Shown here piece after piece: positions 10,521-21,544 of a DNA stretch of 64,000 bases; the first letter of the stretch is position 1; each line of letters opens with the position of its first letter. Under the pieces are notes generated by a model, which saw only the letters and a program-made list of their open reading frames with translations, was not told where the DNA came from and made no database searches. This DNA comes from Takakia lepidozioides (taxonomy: Eukaryota > Streptophyta > Takakiopsida > Takakiales > Takakiaceae). The stretch is taken from contig CM060731.1 in NCBI GenBank assembly GCA_030704615.1, positions 78,346,756 through 78,410,755 on the forward strand, written 5' to 3'. The position numbers and the translations under genes were made by a program.

Positions 10521-10910
10521 GGTATACTAACAGAGGTATAGTCTGAGCTGATTAGGGTCCACATATGGTGATACCTCAACAGAGGTATAGTAAAAGGGAC
10601 AAGCTCCTGTTTGGTATACTAACAGAGGTATAGTTTGAGCTGATTAGGGTTCACATATGGTGATACCTCAATAGAGGTATAGTAAAATGGACAAGCTCCT
10701 GTTTGGTATACTAACAGAGGTATAGTCTCACATTAGGGTTCACATATGGTGATACCTCAACAGAGGTATAGTCAAAGGGACAAGCTCCTGTTTGGTATAC
10801 TAACAGAGGTATAGTCTCACATTAGGGTTCACATATGGTGATACCTCAACAGAGGTATAGTCAAAGGGACAAGCTCCTGTTTGGTATACTAACAGAGGTA
10901 TAGTCTGAGC
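10521..10910. repeat. 89-92-bp minisatellite with internal hairpin
   Basis: Five unit starts (GGTATACTAACAGAGGTATAG) lie at 10521, 10613, 10705, 10794 and 10883, giving periods of 92, 92, 89 and 89. Units are nearly identical, so the array is young. Within each, GATACCTC-AACA-GAGGTATAG can form a 7-bp stem (ATACCTC/GAGGTAT) with a 4-base loop. The half-units share the tail ACAGAGGTATAGT, which suggests that the unit itself arose from an older duplication. Confidence 0.85.
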
Positions 10911-11104
10911 ATACACTACTAGGGTTTGTAATGAAGAGCTAGAATGCAAGTCTTTGACTTCTATGCTTCTACTCAAGCAAAAATATGGTCTCTAGGTGGT
11001 CATAAGAGGCATCTTCTTGCTCTCTTCCACCCCAATGTGCAACCAAGAGTGGTCCAACTCAATTTGCAAGTCATTGTCCACCAAATCAATCCCCCTTCTA
11101 GTCC

Positions 11105-12180
11105 TTGGGATTTGATTGCAAACTACCATATCTCCATTGCCGAGCAATCATGCATTTGTCTTCTGTAGGTGGTACCAGTTCAAAAGGTGTTACTACTGCT
11201 CCTGCCACAATTACAACACATGTGCCTAGATTCAACCCGGTGGTGGAGTTCTTCCAGGAGTTGCGGAGGAACTACCAAGGTGTACGGACAGAGAAGCTGC
11301 GAAGTTTGCAAGACTTCCAGCGCAAATCCAGTGAGAGCTTGCGAGAGGCCTACACTCGTATGAGGCGCTTGATAAGTGTGACCCAAGGGGTTACTGAAGC
11401 TCAGGCAGTCCAGTTCTGGTATGGAATTTTGGACAAGGAGCTCAAGAGAAGGGTGCGGGATGCAACCCTGTTACAAGCGGCCCAACCCACATTAGCGGAT
11501 GTGTTTCTGCTAGCTTAGCGGATTGAGCTCAACATGGTGGAGGAGCGAGTTGTTACCATTGGATTTGGCAAGGACATGCCTGCACGAGGTGCAGCTGCCA
11601 GCCAACAGGTACAAGGGACTGCCCAACAGCGTGGTCAGGGGGCAAGGTTGCCCAACCCAAGTTCCATGGAGCTTACAGGGGACCTCAGGTGCAGAGGCCC
11701 GTGGCATCTTTTGCCGGCCAAGAGCAACCAGGGGTGATATGTTGGATATGTGGAGGACCCCATGTTAAGAGAGATTGCCCTGAGAGTGGCAGAAGGCCGG
11801 CACAAGCACAGCCTACACAGTTGCAGTGTGGGCATTGTGGCAAGTATGGGCATGGAGATGCCCAGTGTTATGACTTGCACCCTGAGTTGCGCCCAGGCCA
11901 GTTCCAAGGGAACAATGGTGGCCGGGGGCGAGGTGGACCAGCCCAGAGAGGACGAGGTGGTCGGGCACAAGGTGCAGGCCAAGGGCAAGCTCAACATGGC
12001 CAAGGACGCGGAGGTCAGGGTGTTGACCAAGACATGGCCAACCGGCTTCAGCAGCTAGAGCAGAGGCTCGCTGCCATCCAGCTCAGGTGGTACCGGCTCC
12101 CAAGCGGGATGGTCCACCTCCTGCTCCTGAGGGAGGAGATATGGGAGGCATGGGATTCATGTGCGGAGCAGCACTACCAC
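11105..12180 (+). pseudogene. Retrotransposon gag, C-terminal half with two zinc knuckles
   Basis: Three successive frames encode one gag protein. The first (to a TAG at 11516) has the capsid-like block EKLRSLQDFQRKSSESLREA, TRMRRLISVTQGVTEAQAVQ and FWYGILDKELKRRVRDATLL. The second (from 11519, same frame) continues IELNMVEERVV. After a frameshift near 11690 the third carries two CCHC knuckles, CWICGGPHVKRDC (CX2CX3HX4C) and CGHCGKYGHGDAQC (CX2CX4HX4C), then a Gly/Arg/Gln-rich tail. The one stop and one frameshift make it a pseudogene. No protease or RT follows. Confidence 0.8.
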
Positions 12181-12183
12181 TAG

Positions 12184-12897
12184 TGCAGGTGGAGTCTGCT
12201 GCAACCGTGACTCGAGGAGCAGCACGAGTTCCTGAGCCAGGAGGTGCAGAGGTGGAATTGGATCCACAGCGTGGGGAGGCAAGCTGTCAGGCGAGGCTTC
12301 CTTAGTCATTCACATTGGCGGAGACAGTGTCGACGTCATCCATGGCACCTAGTTCTCGCCCGACTGTTACCGAGGCGGAGGTTACTATGCCATTGGGGAG
12401 AGCTACACGTGCAGCACTGACACCTGCTACCAAGGCTAGTGCAGCCGGTGTGTTATTGGGGGCAGCCACCTCTATGTGTCAAGCCCCACTTCAGCTGCAG
12501 TGTTCAGACTAGCAGCAACACTCTGCGAGAGTGGGGAGCTCACTTCATCTTCTGCGGAGTTACTGGAAGGTGTAGTGGCAGAGGGATCCTCGGATTTGAG
12601 GGTCAAGACTGCCACGGCTGCGCCATGGCAAACTGCAGCTGCCAGGTTGACGGAGCTGCCAGCTAGGCCAGCCTTTGAACGCGCCATGGTGACACCTAGA
12701 GTTGTCTTGTTAGATAACCAGAGAGGCATTTTCACTTTGAGTGGACCGGCAGGCCCGGGGGGTGCACTCCTCATTAAATGTACCAGCCACGTGCGTGCGC
12801 AGGAGGGGGTATTTTAAACCCCCCCATGTACAACATTATACATACAGAGGGGGGTTTAAAACACCTTAAATATAATTTTACAGGAGGGGGTTGTTGA
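12184..12897. other. Degraded downstream part of the gag element; no gene
   Basis: After the gag tail, all frames hold short Ala/Thr/Ser-rich ORFs without recognisable motifs. Around 12800-12890 there is a near-palindromic stretch of G- and C-runs (a CCCCCC block before CATGTACAACATTATACATA and a GGGGGG block after it). I cannot support any gene. Confidence 0.4.
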
Positions 12898-13010
12898 GTT
12901 TTTAGGGATAGTGTAGTGGTAAGAATGGCGATTCCGCCGCGATGCATCCCGGGATCGAATCGTGGAATCGTCGTTTTGTATGTTTGTTTTTTTTTTTTTT
13001 TTCGCTCCAC
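12898..13010 (+). mobile_element. tRNA-derived SINE head or tRNA pseudogene
   Basis: There is an A-box-like TAGTGGTAAGA (12914) and a B-box-like GGATCGAATCG (12952) 38 bases apart, the layout of an internal RNA polymerase III promoter. The segment around CATCCCGGGATCGAATCGTGG resembles a T-arm. It is followed by TTTGT and a run of T at 12990. The acceptor and anticodon arms do not fold convincingly, so this is a SINE head or tRNA relic. Confidence 0.45.
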
Positions 13011-13583
13011 GATCTTTCTCCCCTGACCTCCCGCGGCTTTCTCTTTTCTTTCTCCTCCTCTCCCGCGTTCGCCTTCCCTTCCGCGGGCTTTCTCTTTTTC
13101 CTCCTCTCCTCTCCCCTCCTCTCCACAGGGCATGGTAGGACAATGTGGTGAGGGCACCAGAATGTGGTGAGGGCACTGACTTGGGAGAAGGTTTGAGGTT
13201 GTGATGTATGTAGAGGGCAGGAATCGAAGGGGATGAAGTAAGTGCGCGGGAATGTGGGGCAGGCCTGGGCTGATCGGTGATGATATGCGGGTGTGGTGGC
13301 GGATTGTTGTGCAGCAATGACAGGAGGACATGGGCATCAAGATTCCCAGTCATCAGAGGTAATGAGCACATTAGGCCTATTTTCTTTCCTAATAATGATT
13401 GGCGTGACACAATGGTTGTACTCACTGTATCAGGCCTATTCTCATCCTTATTGAATCCAAACAGCCAGAGGGACAAGATGCCCCTAAGTGTACAGAACCT
13501 GAACGTCCTGAATCTGAAGGATTTGGTACTCAAGAGTTTACACAAGACGAGCAAAATCTACACATGGGGTAACTGTCCCCCCT
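13011..13583. other. Pyrimidine-rich tract; probable LINE 5' region
   Basis: From 13011 to 13130 the plus strand is a CT-rich low-complexity tract (CTTTCTC, CTCCTCTCC words), which generates spurious Lys/Arg/Glu-rich ORFs on the minus strand. The rest has no recognisable gene and leads into the LINE ORF, so it may be that element's 5' untranslated region. Confidence 0.4.
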
Positions 13584-13643
13584 TTGCAGAACGGTTGGGC
13601 GTCCAGGAGCAATCCCAAGCTACCTAGACGACAAACAATTCAC

Positions 13644-14213
13644 ATGCAAAGGGCTGGCTTGCGGCTGGCCACTTTCAACTTCTCAGGGCTTACTAACCAA
13701 AGGAAACAACTCGAAGTGGGACAAGTCCTTCGGACTAATGATATTCATATCTGTGCTGGGCAAGAAACATGGGAAACTTCGGATAAACTGGTTGGAGATG
13801 TCAATGGTTATAAATGGGCAGGTAGGATGTGTACTCTCAAGGCAGCCTCTGCCAAACGCGGTCAAAAAGGGGTTGGATTCTTTGTCCGTGATTTCTTGTT
13901 TGATAATTGTGAAATTATCAACAAGGGTTTGAGGTACGAACATAGTATCTGGCTAAAACTGAATCTGAAGGGCGGCATGAGTACGAAGGACCTCTTTGTG
14001 GGTTGTGTTTACATGCCCACAGAGGGGACCCTTAGTGCTGACGCAGACAAAGCCTTCGAAGATGTAAAGCTGGACTGTGCTTCGTTCCTTGCCAAAGGTC
14101 AGGTAGTGCTATTGGGTGACTTCAATGCCCGGGTGGGCAAAGGGCTCCATCAGGACGATATCATTGGGCCTTTTGGTGAGGACGAGCCCTCTATAAAGAG
14201 TGCTGCAATTTGA
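13644..14213 (+). pseudogene. LINE apurinic-type endonuclease domain, 3'-truncated
   Basis: This is an endonuclease/exonuclease/phosphatase-fold domain, which nicks target DNA in LINE retrotransposition. It starts RLATFNFSGLTNQRKQLE, has the catalytic-Glu block (GQETWE) and the VVLLGDFNARVGKG block with the Asp and Asn of the active site. It stops after GEDEPS, so the final SDH motif is missing. That motif is present (GTSDHF) in the inverted copy at 16983-17264, which shows what was deleted here. Confidence 0.85.
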
Positions 14214-15945
14214 AAACCAACAGAGAATTGTGGGCGAGGTACTATCAGCTCCGGAAAGATATCAATCAGCTTGTTAGGTCTCAGAAGAAATTATACTGGG
14301 ATAAGTTATACAGTGAAATAAACTCAAACCACCATGGTGGTAATGACAAGAAATTATGGTTGGCCCTTCAACGTTTGTACAAGCCTAAAAACGGTCAGCA
14401 AGTACAAGCGCTGAAGACTACTAAAGGTGCAGTGGTGACTTCATCGGTTGACATTGTCAAAACCTTTGAAAATCACTACAGTATCCTTGGCAGAACTTCT
14501 AGGTCTAACAGTGAGGGGTCTTCTGCTGAATGGAGGGACACAGTTGGAAAAATTGTTCCTATGATTCAAAACAGCCCTGATGAACTGGAGTATATTTCAA
14601 TGGCTTATAACGCTCCCATTAGTTCTTCTGAGATTGTGGAAGCAATTGAACATTTAAATGGATATAAAGCTGGTGGACCTGATGGTATTGTCAACGAGCT
14701 TATCAAGCACGGTGGCGATCCCATGATAGAGGCCCTAGTTCTCCTCTTTAACCTTATCTGGAAGACTGAAATGATCCCCTTTCGCTGGCGACAGGGGGTC
14801 ATTGTCAGTCTATACAAGAAGGGTGACAGAGAAGAACCGGGGAACTACCGTGGCATCACACTCAGGAGTTGATTAATTGCGCGAAGAGATACTTTGATCT
14901 TTGGGGGCTAGAGGCTAATGTCAGCAAATGTGCAGTGGTAGCATTCAACGACAGAGGAGAGGGAGGAAGTGATCTTAAGTGGCAGTGGGGTAGCCAAGAG
15001 ATCCCGGTCCTCCCTTCCTACACTTACCTGGGCGTTGAGTTTTCCTCCAATTGTAATTGGGATGCACATATCCGGAAAGTTGTTCGAACTGGCAAGGGCA
15101 AAGCTCTGGGGCTCACTAAATTTTTCCACTGCAGAGGGGTCATCTCTGAGGTTAAGAAAACCATGCTTTGTCGCGTTATTAGACCTGCCTTGGAGTACGG
15201 ATCTGCTATATGGGTTGATAACTCCAACCAGGCTAAGTCTCTAGAATCCATTCAAGTGGGGGTGCTTAAGGAGTGTATGTCAGCATGCTCCAAAACAGCC
15301 AATGTGGCTGTTCGGGGTGAGTTTGGCATTCCATCCTTAAGCTCCCGACGAGATGAATTCAAGGTCAGATGGTGGGGTCAGCTGCAACATATGCCCAACA
15401 CCAGATATCCTAAGTTGATTGACTCTATATCTTGGAAACAGGACCGCCCTGTCAAACAGGCTAAGTCCTGGCAGAAGAGAGTAGAAAAGATTCTCAAGGA
15501 CCTGGACCTGGATCCGCAAGTCTTGACCCTGCTGGATAAATCTGCCTTAGAGGCTGTAGTGTCTGAGGCCATGTCTGTTGCCATGAGATTGTCTGATGAA
15601 AATGAAGTTAGGCAGAGAACTTCCCTGAACTTGTTTCCAGTCAGTGACATGGGGGTGGACATCTTGGATGACCTCAAGGGTCTACCCACTCTCGGCACTA
15701 GACTGAAATTTAAACTCAGGGCAGGAAGCCTACCTTTGAACAGCAAACAGAAGCAGAGAGGAAAGGGAGAGTGCAATTGTCCGTTGTGTGGGCAATCTGA
15801 AGACAGTATTCATTTTCTGATACGCTGTCCGGGTTCTCTCACCAAAGAGAGGCTCTCTTCAATTCTATCAAGGGAATTGTGCCTGTACCCCTGTTTACCA
15901 ACTTTGAAAGTCTCGAGGCTGAGCCAAAAGCCCAGGCCCTCCTGA
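14210..15945 (+). pseudogene. LINE reverse transcriptase remnant lacking the catalytic palm
   Basis: ORF 14210-14872 covers the region between endonuclease and RT and RT blocks 0-2, ending GDREEPGNYRGITL, a LINE signature. ORF 14869-15945 resumes at FDLWGLEANVSKC, so the F/YADD catalytic segment is gone. The thumb and a C-terminal CCHC finger remain (CPLCGQSEDSIHFLIRC, CX2CX7HX4C). The rest of the C-terminus continues in another frame at 15879-16070 (from MPVPLFTNFESLEAEP). The protein cannot be active. Confidence 0.85.
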
Positions 15946-16070
15946 GGCCTAGTTTTTGGGCAAATCACACACAGCAGATTGATGCTTGTGTGAAGGGTTT
16001 TCTAGAGGATATCTGGAAAACCCGGATTAATTCCTTATACGATGGTAAGTCTTACTACCAACGTCAGCCC

Positions 16071-16659
16071 TGTTCCTTTTGTTCCCACTGAAACTGGGCG
16101 CGGGGTCAATGGCCACAAGGCTACGGCAAACAACGTCTTATGAGTACAATCTCATCCTTATCATCCCTCGCCTTTTGGAAAATTCCAGCCATAATTGAAG
16201 GGCAATTGGTTGTTGTACTTAACTGCACGAATGTTCCCCTTTCTGTTGGAATGAGCCGCACGTCCTTTCCATGCTGACATACCCTTTCTTCTTCCTGCAG
16301 GATCCTTTGCCCAGCCCTGTTATTTCTATCATTTGTGCCATCCTCTTGGCGTTTCCACAGCCTCCCCTCATTGCCAGTGAAGTGTTTCTTTCTCTTCCCT
16401 TTGTCTTTAAAGACACTCCAACTGTTAGCTGCAGTACCCTTCGCTGATTTCTTATTGCCTTTGACCTCATGTATGTTTTCAATCATGTTTGAAGGGTGAT
16501 CACTTGCTGCCATATGCATGACTGTGTCCTTGACTGCTTCTCTTGTCTCAGTATGATGTTTAATTGTTGTCATGTCAGGCTGTGCTCAGCTGCACCGTGG
16601 TGTCTTCAAATGGATCAATTTTTCAGACACGGTCTTGCCAACTGAATGATGCAGGTTCA
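16071..16659. other. No recognisable gene
   Basis: A 150-codon minus-strand frame (16121-16573) is Lys/Glu/Arg-rich and has no motif that I know. It could equally be chance. No repeats are evident. The stretch separates the LINE from its inverted derivative and may be the spacer of an inverted duplication. Confidence 0.35.
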
Positions 16660-17285
16660 CTTGGGAGAGTGCACTCCCCCTTTCCTCTCTGCTTCTGTTT
16701 CATGTTCAAAGGTAGGCTTCCTTCCCTGAGTTTAAATTTCAGTCTAGTGCCGAGAGTGGGTGGACCCTTGAGGTCATCCAAGATGTCCTCCCCCATGTCA
16801 CTAAGTTCAGGGAAGTTTTATGCCTAACTTCATTTTCATCAGACAATCTCATGGCAATAGACATGGCTTTGGACACTACAGCCTCTAAGTCTGATTTATC
16901 CAGCAGGGTCAAGACTTGCGGATCCAGGTCCAGGTCCTTGAGAATCTCTTCTACTCTGGCCTTGGGAAAACACCTTTTGATCTCAGTCCAGAAAGTGGTC
17001 AGAGGTACCAATATCAGTTCTGTCGATCAACACATTGGCACACTGGGGGAACAAATTTTTGTCCATTATGATATAGTCCACAATGGAACGTTCCCCAGTT
17101 TGGGATTTCTCACGAGTCCACTGCACTTGGTCACCTCTTGTCTTGTTAATCAAGGTCAAAAGCTGAAGCTCTTCCAGACAGTTAATTAACCGTCTGCCAT
17201 TAGAATTCAGCTCGTCCTCACCAGAAGACCCAATGATATCGTCCTGATGGAGCCCTTTGCCCACTTGGGCATTGAAGTCACCCTA
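16660..17285 (-). mobile_element. Inverted deletion derivative of the LINE
   Basis: On the minus strand, ORF 16983-17264 starts GKGLHQDDIIG as in the plus copy but continues through the end of the endonuclease (SIVDYIIMDKN, GTSDHF). It then runs almost directly into ORF 16739-17011 with EEILKDLDLDPQVLTLLDKS, which corresponds to 15484-15545 of the plus copy. About 1.3 kb of coding sequence is therefore missing from this copy. Similarity ends near 16660. The copies lie head to head about 0.6 kb apart. Confidence 0.8.
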
Positions 17286-18330
17286 CAATAGCACCACAGA
17301 GATGAAGAGAAGCTTTGGAATGAGACACTTTTCTGACCCCAGTCAATGGTGGGACAATGTGGGTGGATGGTCAACTGGAAACAGCAGCGGCAACAGCGCA
17401 ATTGATAAAGCAAGGCACTGCTGATGAAAGGTACCTTCTTCAACGTATTTCAGCCTGAGGGCACCTTCTGGTTTGACCTGTTTCAGCCTGTTTTTCCCTC
17501 TCATCAGACTCAGCCCTGAAGCATATGTATTGAATTCTGTAAGTTAGCTCGTTGGGTGGATCTGCGGTGCTCTGGAGTGACTTTGCAAGTTGCTGCCGAG
17601 GTGGTAGCATGACAGTACCTAAAAAAAGATAATAGATAGAACAAGGGACTGCTAATGAAGGTACCTTCTTCAACACATTTCAGCCTGTTTTTCCCTATTA
17701 TCAGAGTCGTCCCTAGATTTCCAGATGGCGGATTCCAAGCTCCAGATTACCTATGATTCCATGTGGAATGATAGCTACAAGAAACCTGGATGGGTAGATG
17801 GTCAACTGGAAGCCACAGTAGTAGCTGCAGAGGCATGATGTACGCATTGTTAGTGTGGAGGGAGGGGTAGCTGTTGATGCAGGGAGAGGATCGTGGGTGC
17901 AAAATCATCCAAGAGGGCCAGATTTGGAGCAAGGAACAGCGCTGGCAGGAGTTCTATAAATTTGATCCACAGCGGTGGGACAATATTGTCAACAAGGTGA
18001 GCTTTCTTCATGCAACATCGTAGGGAGTTTGACAGAACTTTGTATTTAAATATGTTAGTGTGGAGGGAGGGCTAGCCGCTGATGCAAGGATGGACTGTGG
18101 GTTCAGGATCACCCAAGAGGGCTACCAGCAGTGGAAGTAGCAGCATTTGGTCAATAGCAGCAGCAAAAATTAACAACATCAAACTCATCAATCAGGTACT
18201 TGCTTCTGTATACATTTCATCCTCTTATGAACGTAGTTCCTACTTGGACAGCCTATAGGGTTGTATAAAACAGGACTTTGGAACCTTCCAACCCGGGTGC
18301 TTTGTTATTGGTCTATCAAGGTCTGATTTG
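17286..18330 (+). pseudogene. OSB-like (PDF-motif) exon fragments, repeated
   Basis: Several short coding-like modules resemble the C-terminal PDF repeats of plant organellar ssDNA-binding (OSB) proteins. There is FSDPSQWWDN (17329-17358), VDGQLE-type segments after a Trp (17362 and 17791), and WQEFYKFDPQRWDN (17943-17984), the last followed by a GTGAGC donor. A shared intron-like segment beginning GTACCTTCTTCAAC and ending ATCAG occurs at about 17431 and 17660. A ~70-bp block (GTGTGGAGGGAGGG...) is duplicated at 17852 and 18055. Frames are broken. The same modules occur inverted at 25060-25555. Naming rests on motif resemblance only. Confidence 0.4.
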
Positions 18331-18365
18331 AAATGTTTTCATTGCATTTTGCAGGTGAACTCATC

Positions 18366-21290
18366 ATGGAAGAAGAGTTGGAAGTAAAAGTCCTGCTTGT
18401 TGGAGGAGATGCATCACCAAACAGGCTTGGTTCTGTGTTCACTATGCAAGGTGTCACATACAAATGCATCCGAGCAGAAATTATAGGTGATGAGCTTGTC
18501 TCAGCAAAATTTCATTTCCTTTCCATGGGGGGTAGTGTCCTTTCAGCCAAGCAAGAAGAGAGGATGGTTCTGAAAGGGGATACTGTACACATTAAGATTT
18601 CAGACCAAAATGATGGGGACCAAGGATTGAAAAGACCTCTATCTTCCAGTGGTTCTACGATCTTGCATGAGGACAGACCAGGCGAGGACCCGGCACCAGT
18701 GTCTACCAAGATGAGGATGGACCCTGATACACCCTTTGCTGGCGATGGTGGAAATGAAGACCATGCACATGAGCATGCACTTCAGCAGAGATCTGGTAGA
18801 TTGTGCAGCACGTTGGCTACATCCAACGATATTCAAAAATGGCAGAAAGAGATTAGAGCCGTTGAAAGGAAAATCTCTGCAGAAGGACGATGTGACAAGT
18901 TTGAGCTGATGACAAAGGATCAACAAGGACAAGCAATGTTCCACATATGGTGTGTTGAGTGTGAGGATGTTTATGCACGGTCTGGGAAAAACAAACCATA
19001 TGATGCATGTGCAAACTTTATGAGATCTCATTTGAGGAGTGAGGGGCATCGCATAGCCTATGAGAGGCGTCATGGGAAGGGTTCATCACAATGTGTCATC
19101 AGCCCTGTAAATGCAGATGAAGCATTAGACGCAAAGAAGAACAGGGTGAAGGAGGCATTAGAGGAAGTCGCTCGGTTTTGTGAGGACAATCCTGGAAACA
19201 GATTTGAGATTGTGGAAGCCACAATTGGAGACTATTCGCAGTTGGGTTCCATAAGGATTAGGTGCCCACTGGATTCGAAGTGGCTACTCTTGTTTCCAAG
19301 GACAGGTTCTTTGCAATCTTCTTTGACAGAGCATGTGAAAGGAAAAACTCATGTCGATGCAGAGATTTGCCAGAAGGTTGGAAGTAGTGAAGGACCTTGC
19401 AAAAAGAGAGGAAGGCCTCCAAAGCCTATGATTGCCAAAGATGTAAAGCAACGGGATCTAAGCTCTTTCTTGGTCAGTCAACCTGTGTTGCCGTCCCCAC
19501 CACTTGACAATCCAATTGTGGCATCAACAATGGGAGCATCCTCGTCACAAACTCCATACGCTTGTGTTGACGCTGCCCAACGGGAGATCTGATCGAGGAT
19601 TGACAATTACAGCAAAGGTCCCAATGCAACAAAGGAAGAGACAGTTTGTGTTGGGGCCTATGGGATGAATGGTGGGAGTACAACCAGCAGAGAATAAGTC
19701 TGAAACCATTCCTTCAAGATAGCAAGGGAGGAAAGAAGTGGTATGTCGAGCCGTTGACAAATGCAACCATCACTCTAAACAATCAAGAGCATAAGGTTGT
19801 TGGTACGTTTCGGCACGCGGATTGTTTTAGAGTGTCATTGGATGGGGAGCCATTTCCAAACTTGAGATGTTCAGCATGTTCTTCCATTCCCTTGGAAAAT
19901 GACTTCAGAATGAGGGTATATAGAGAAAGAGGTGCCATGGAATGTAGAGGGGAGAGAGATACTGGCAAGGGAAGAAGGTTGTCATATCTTGGAAATGCGG
20001 AGATTGTCAAACAAGTTTACAAAAACAGACAGGAGTTGAGGCAGTTGAGGTTCAAATTGTGGGAGGCCAGGACCAAAGTGGCATCATTGTCTGTGCGATG
20101 TAGGAGTTTGAAGGAGTCTGGGATTGAGGCAATTGAAAGAGGAGATGTTCTCAAATTTTGTCGTGATATTGTTGATGCACATAGGAGGGGGGATTTTGAA
20201 GGAAAAGAAAGTTTGTGGGATTTTCTTGTTGATATGGGCAAGAATATTGACAGGTCTCCACAAGGGAAGAGGTATGGTACTAGCACAAAAACAATGTTTG
20301 AGACTGTGCAGCTTTGGGGGGGTCCGAGATTGCATCATTTTTTGGCTTCAAATGTGGGGGGTCCTTCTATTGATACTACAAGACGGTCTTTGAGGAAAGG
20401 TTTGAAGTATAGAGCGGAAGAAACGGATGATATATTTCAGCATGTGGCTGGAATTTACAGAGATGTGATGGAAGATGCAAATATTCCATTGGGAAGCATC
20501 CCAGTGATGGTGGCCGAAGATGAAACTGTTGTGAAGCGATTGGTACGTTGGATTGCTAGGGATGACACCCTTCTGGGTTTTGTGGGCTTCAAGACAACCA
20601 TGTATGTATTTCAAATTTTGTGGTGCAAGTGGGAGAAGGGGAATCAGGGTACCAACATATTGTGGAGGCATTCAAAAACAATGTGGTTGCCCATTATGCT
20701 AGAGTGTTGATAGCAAATCCTCTACATGTACGGTTACCTCGATTGGTATTGGTAATCCAGTTCACTTGCAATAGATTTGACAACAATTTTGTGAGATGAC
20801 AATGGGAAGTGGTGAGACAGTTGTGGGACAAATATGTGAGGGACGTGGTTGGGCCTATAATTGGGCATGCTTCAGACGGAGATAGTAGGAGGAGAAAAGT
20901 TATGTTAGAAGATTATGCCAATGGGGCTGGAAATAGATTTTGCATCCCTTGGGAAGGATGGTTGTTTACAGGTCGAGTATGCAACGGGGGAGATATATAC
21001 GGACTCCATGATCAGGACTTCATCCACAATGGGAAAAAATTGGTAAATCCCTTGGACAGTGCATCACGGACTTTGGTGTTGGGTGATGAGGTTGCTACAT
21101 TGAATCATGTGTTATTGGTCTACCATTCATTTTCAGTGGACAAGCATGGACTTCGGGAATGTGATATCAAAAGAGAAGATCGACAGAATTGGGCAGCAGC
21201 TCAACGACTGGCATCTCAGAAGGTGCAAGCTTGTGTGAGGGAGTTACAATCAACTGTGAATCATCGAAGAGAGAGGACCAAAGGTACTGA
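18366..21290 (+). pseudogene. Transposase-like gene, unrecognised family, broken
   Basis: About 970 codons of good coding sequence lie in three pieces. Piece 1 (18366-19592) has a CX2CX23HX5H finger (CVECEDVYARS..., HLRSEGH), a second His-x5-His block and an AT-hook-like KKRGRPPKP. Piece 2 (19646-20600) has a CSAC pair and the block PVMVAEDETVV. Piece 3 (from 20623, one TGA at ~20796) has NPLHVRLPRL, HASDGDSRRRKVML and LHDQDFIHNGKKLVNPLD. The spaced acidic blocks AEDE, SDGDS and QDxIH look like an RNase-H-fold (DDE/D) transposase, with the N-terminal fingers binding DNA. ATG 18366 follows a TTGCAG acceptor-like site. The coding run ends at AAG/GTACTG. I cannot place it in a named superfamily; a host gene family is the alternative. 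Confidence 0.5.
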
Positions 21291-21544
21291 AATTTACCTA
21301 TACATCATTTCATGCTACATCGACATTTTTTTGTCTCCTCACATGTCATTGTGTGAGAGGGTACAATCTGCTGCGAAGGTATCATTTTTTTTCAGATTGT
21401 GGAAGTTGTGGCTATTCCAGCACGAGGTGTATAATCTGAAATCCTTCTTCATTAGCAGGGAAACTCATGGACTTATATGGACTTTCAAATCTTGTCAGAT
21501 TTCTCTAATTCAAATTTCATTATGTTGGAAACGTCAACAATAAG
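21291..21544 (+). other. Possible intron and last exon of the transposase-like gene
   Basis: After the donor-like AAGGTACTG at 21282 there is T-rich sequence with TTTTTTTTCAG at ~21390-21400, a strong acceptor-like site. A short open stretch follows (LWKLWLFQHEVYNLKSFF) until the chromovirus sequence begins near 21545. The retroelement may have cut off the gene's 3' end. Confidence 0.3.

Larger units (their letters stand above)
13584..16070 (+). mobile_element. LINE (non-LTR) retrotransposon with internal deletions
   Basis: The order on the plus strand is an endonuclease domain (13644-14213), an RT N-terminal part (14210-14872), an RT C-terminal/thumb region with a CCHC finger (14869-15945) and a frameshifted tail (15879-16070). 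Two segments are missing: the last ~100 residues of the endonuclease, cut after GEDEPS, and the RT palm with its catalytic aspartates, cut after NYRGITL. A derivative of the same family lies inverted at 16660-17285, and a third fragment lies at 39838-40128. Confidence 0.85.

Noticed and set aside
12774-13554. Long minus-strand ORFs rich in Lys, Arg and Glu
   Set aside because: They are translations of a CT/GA low-complexity tract with no domain.
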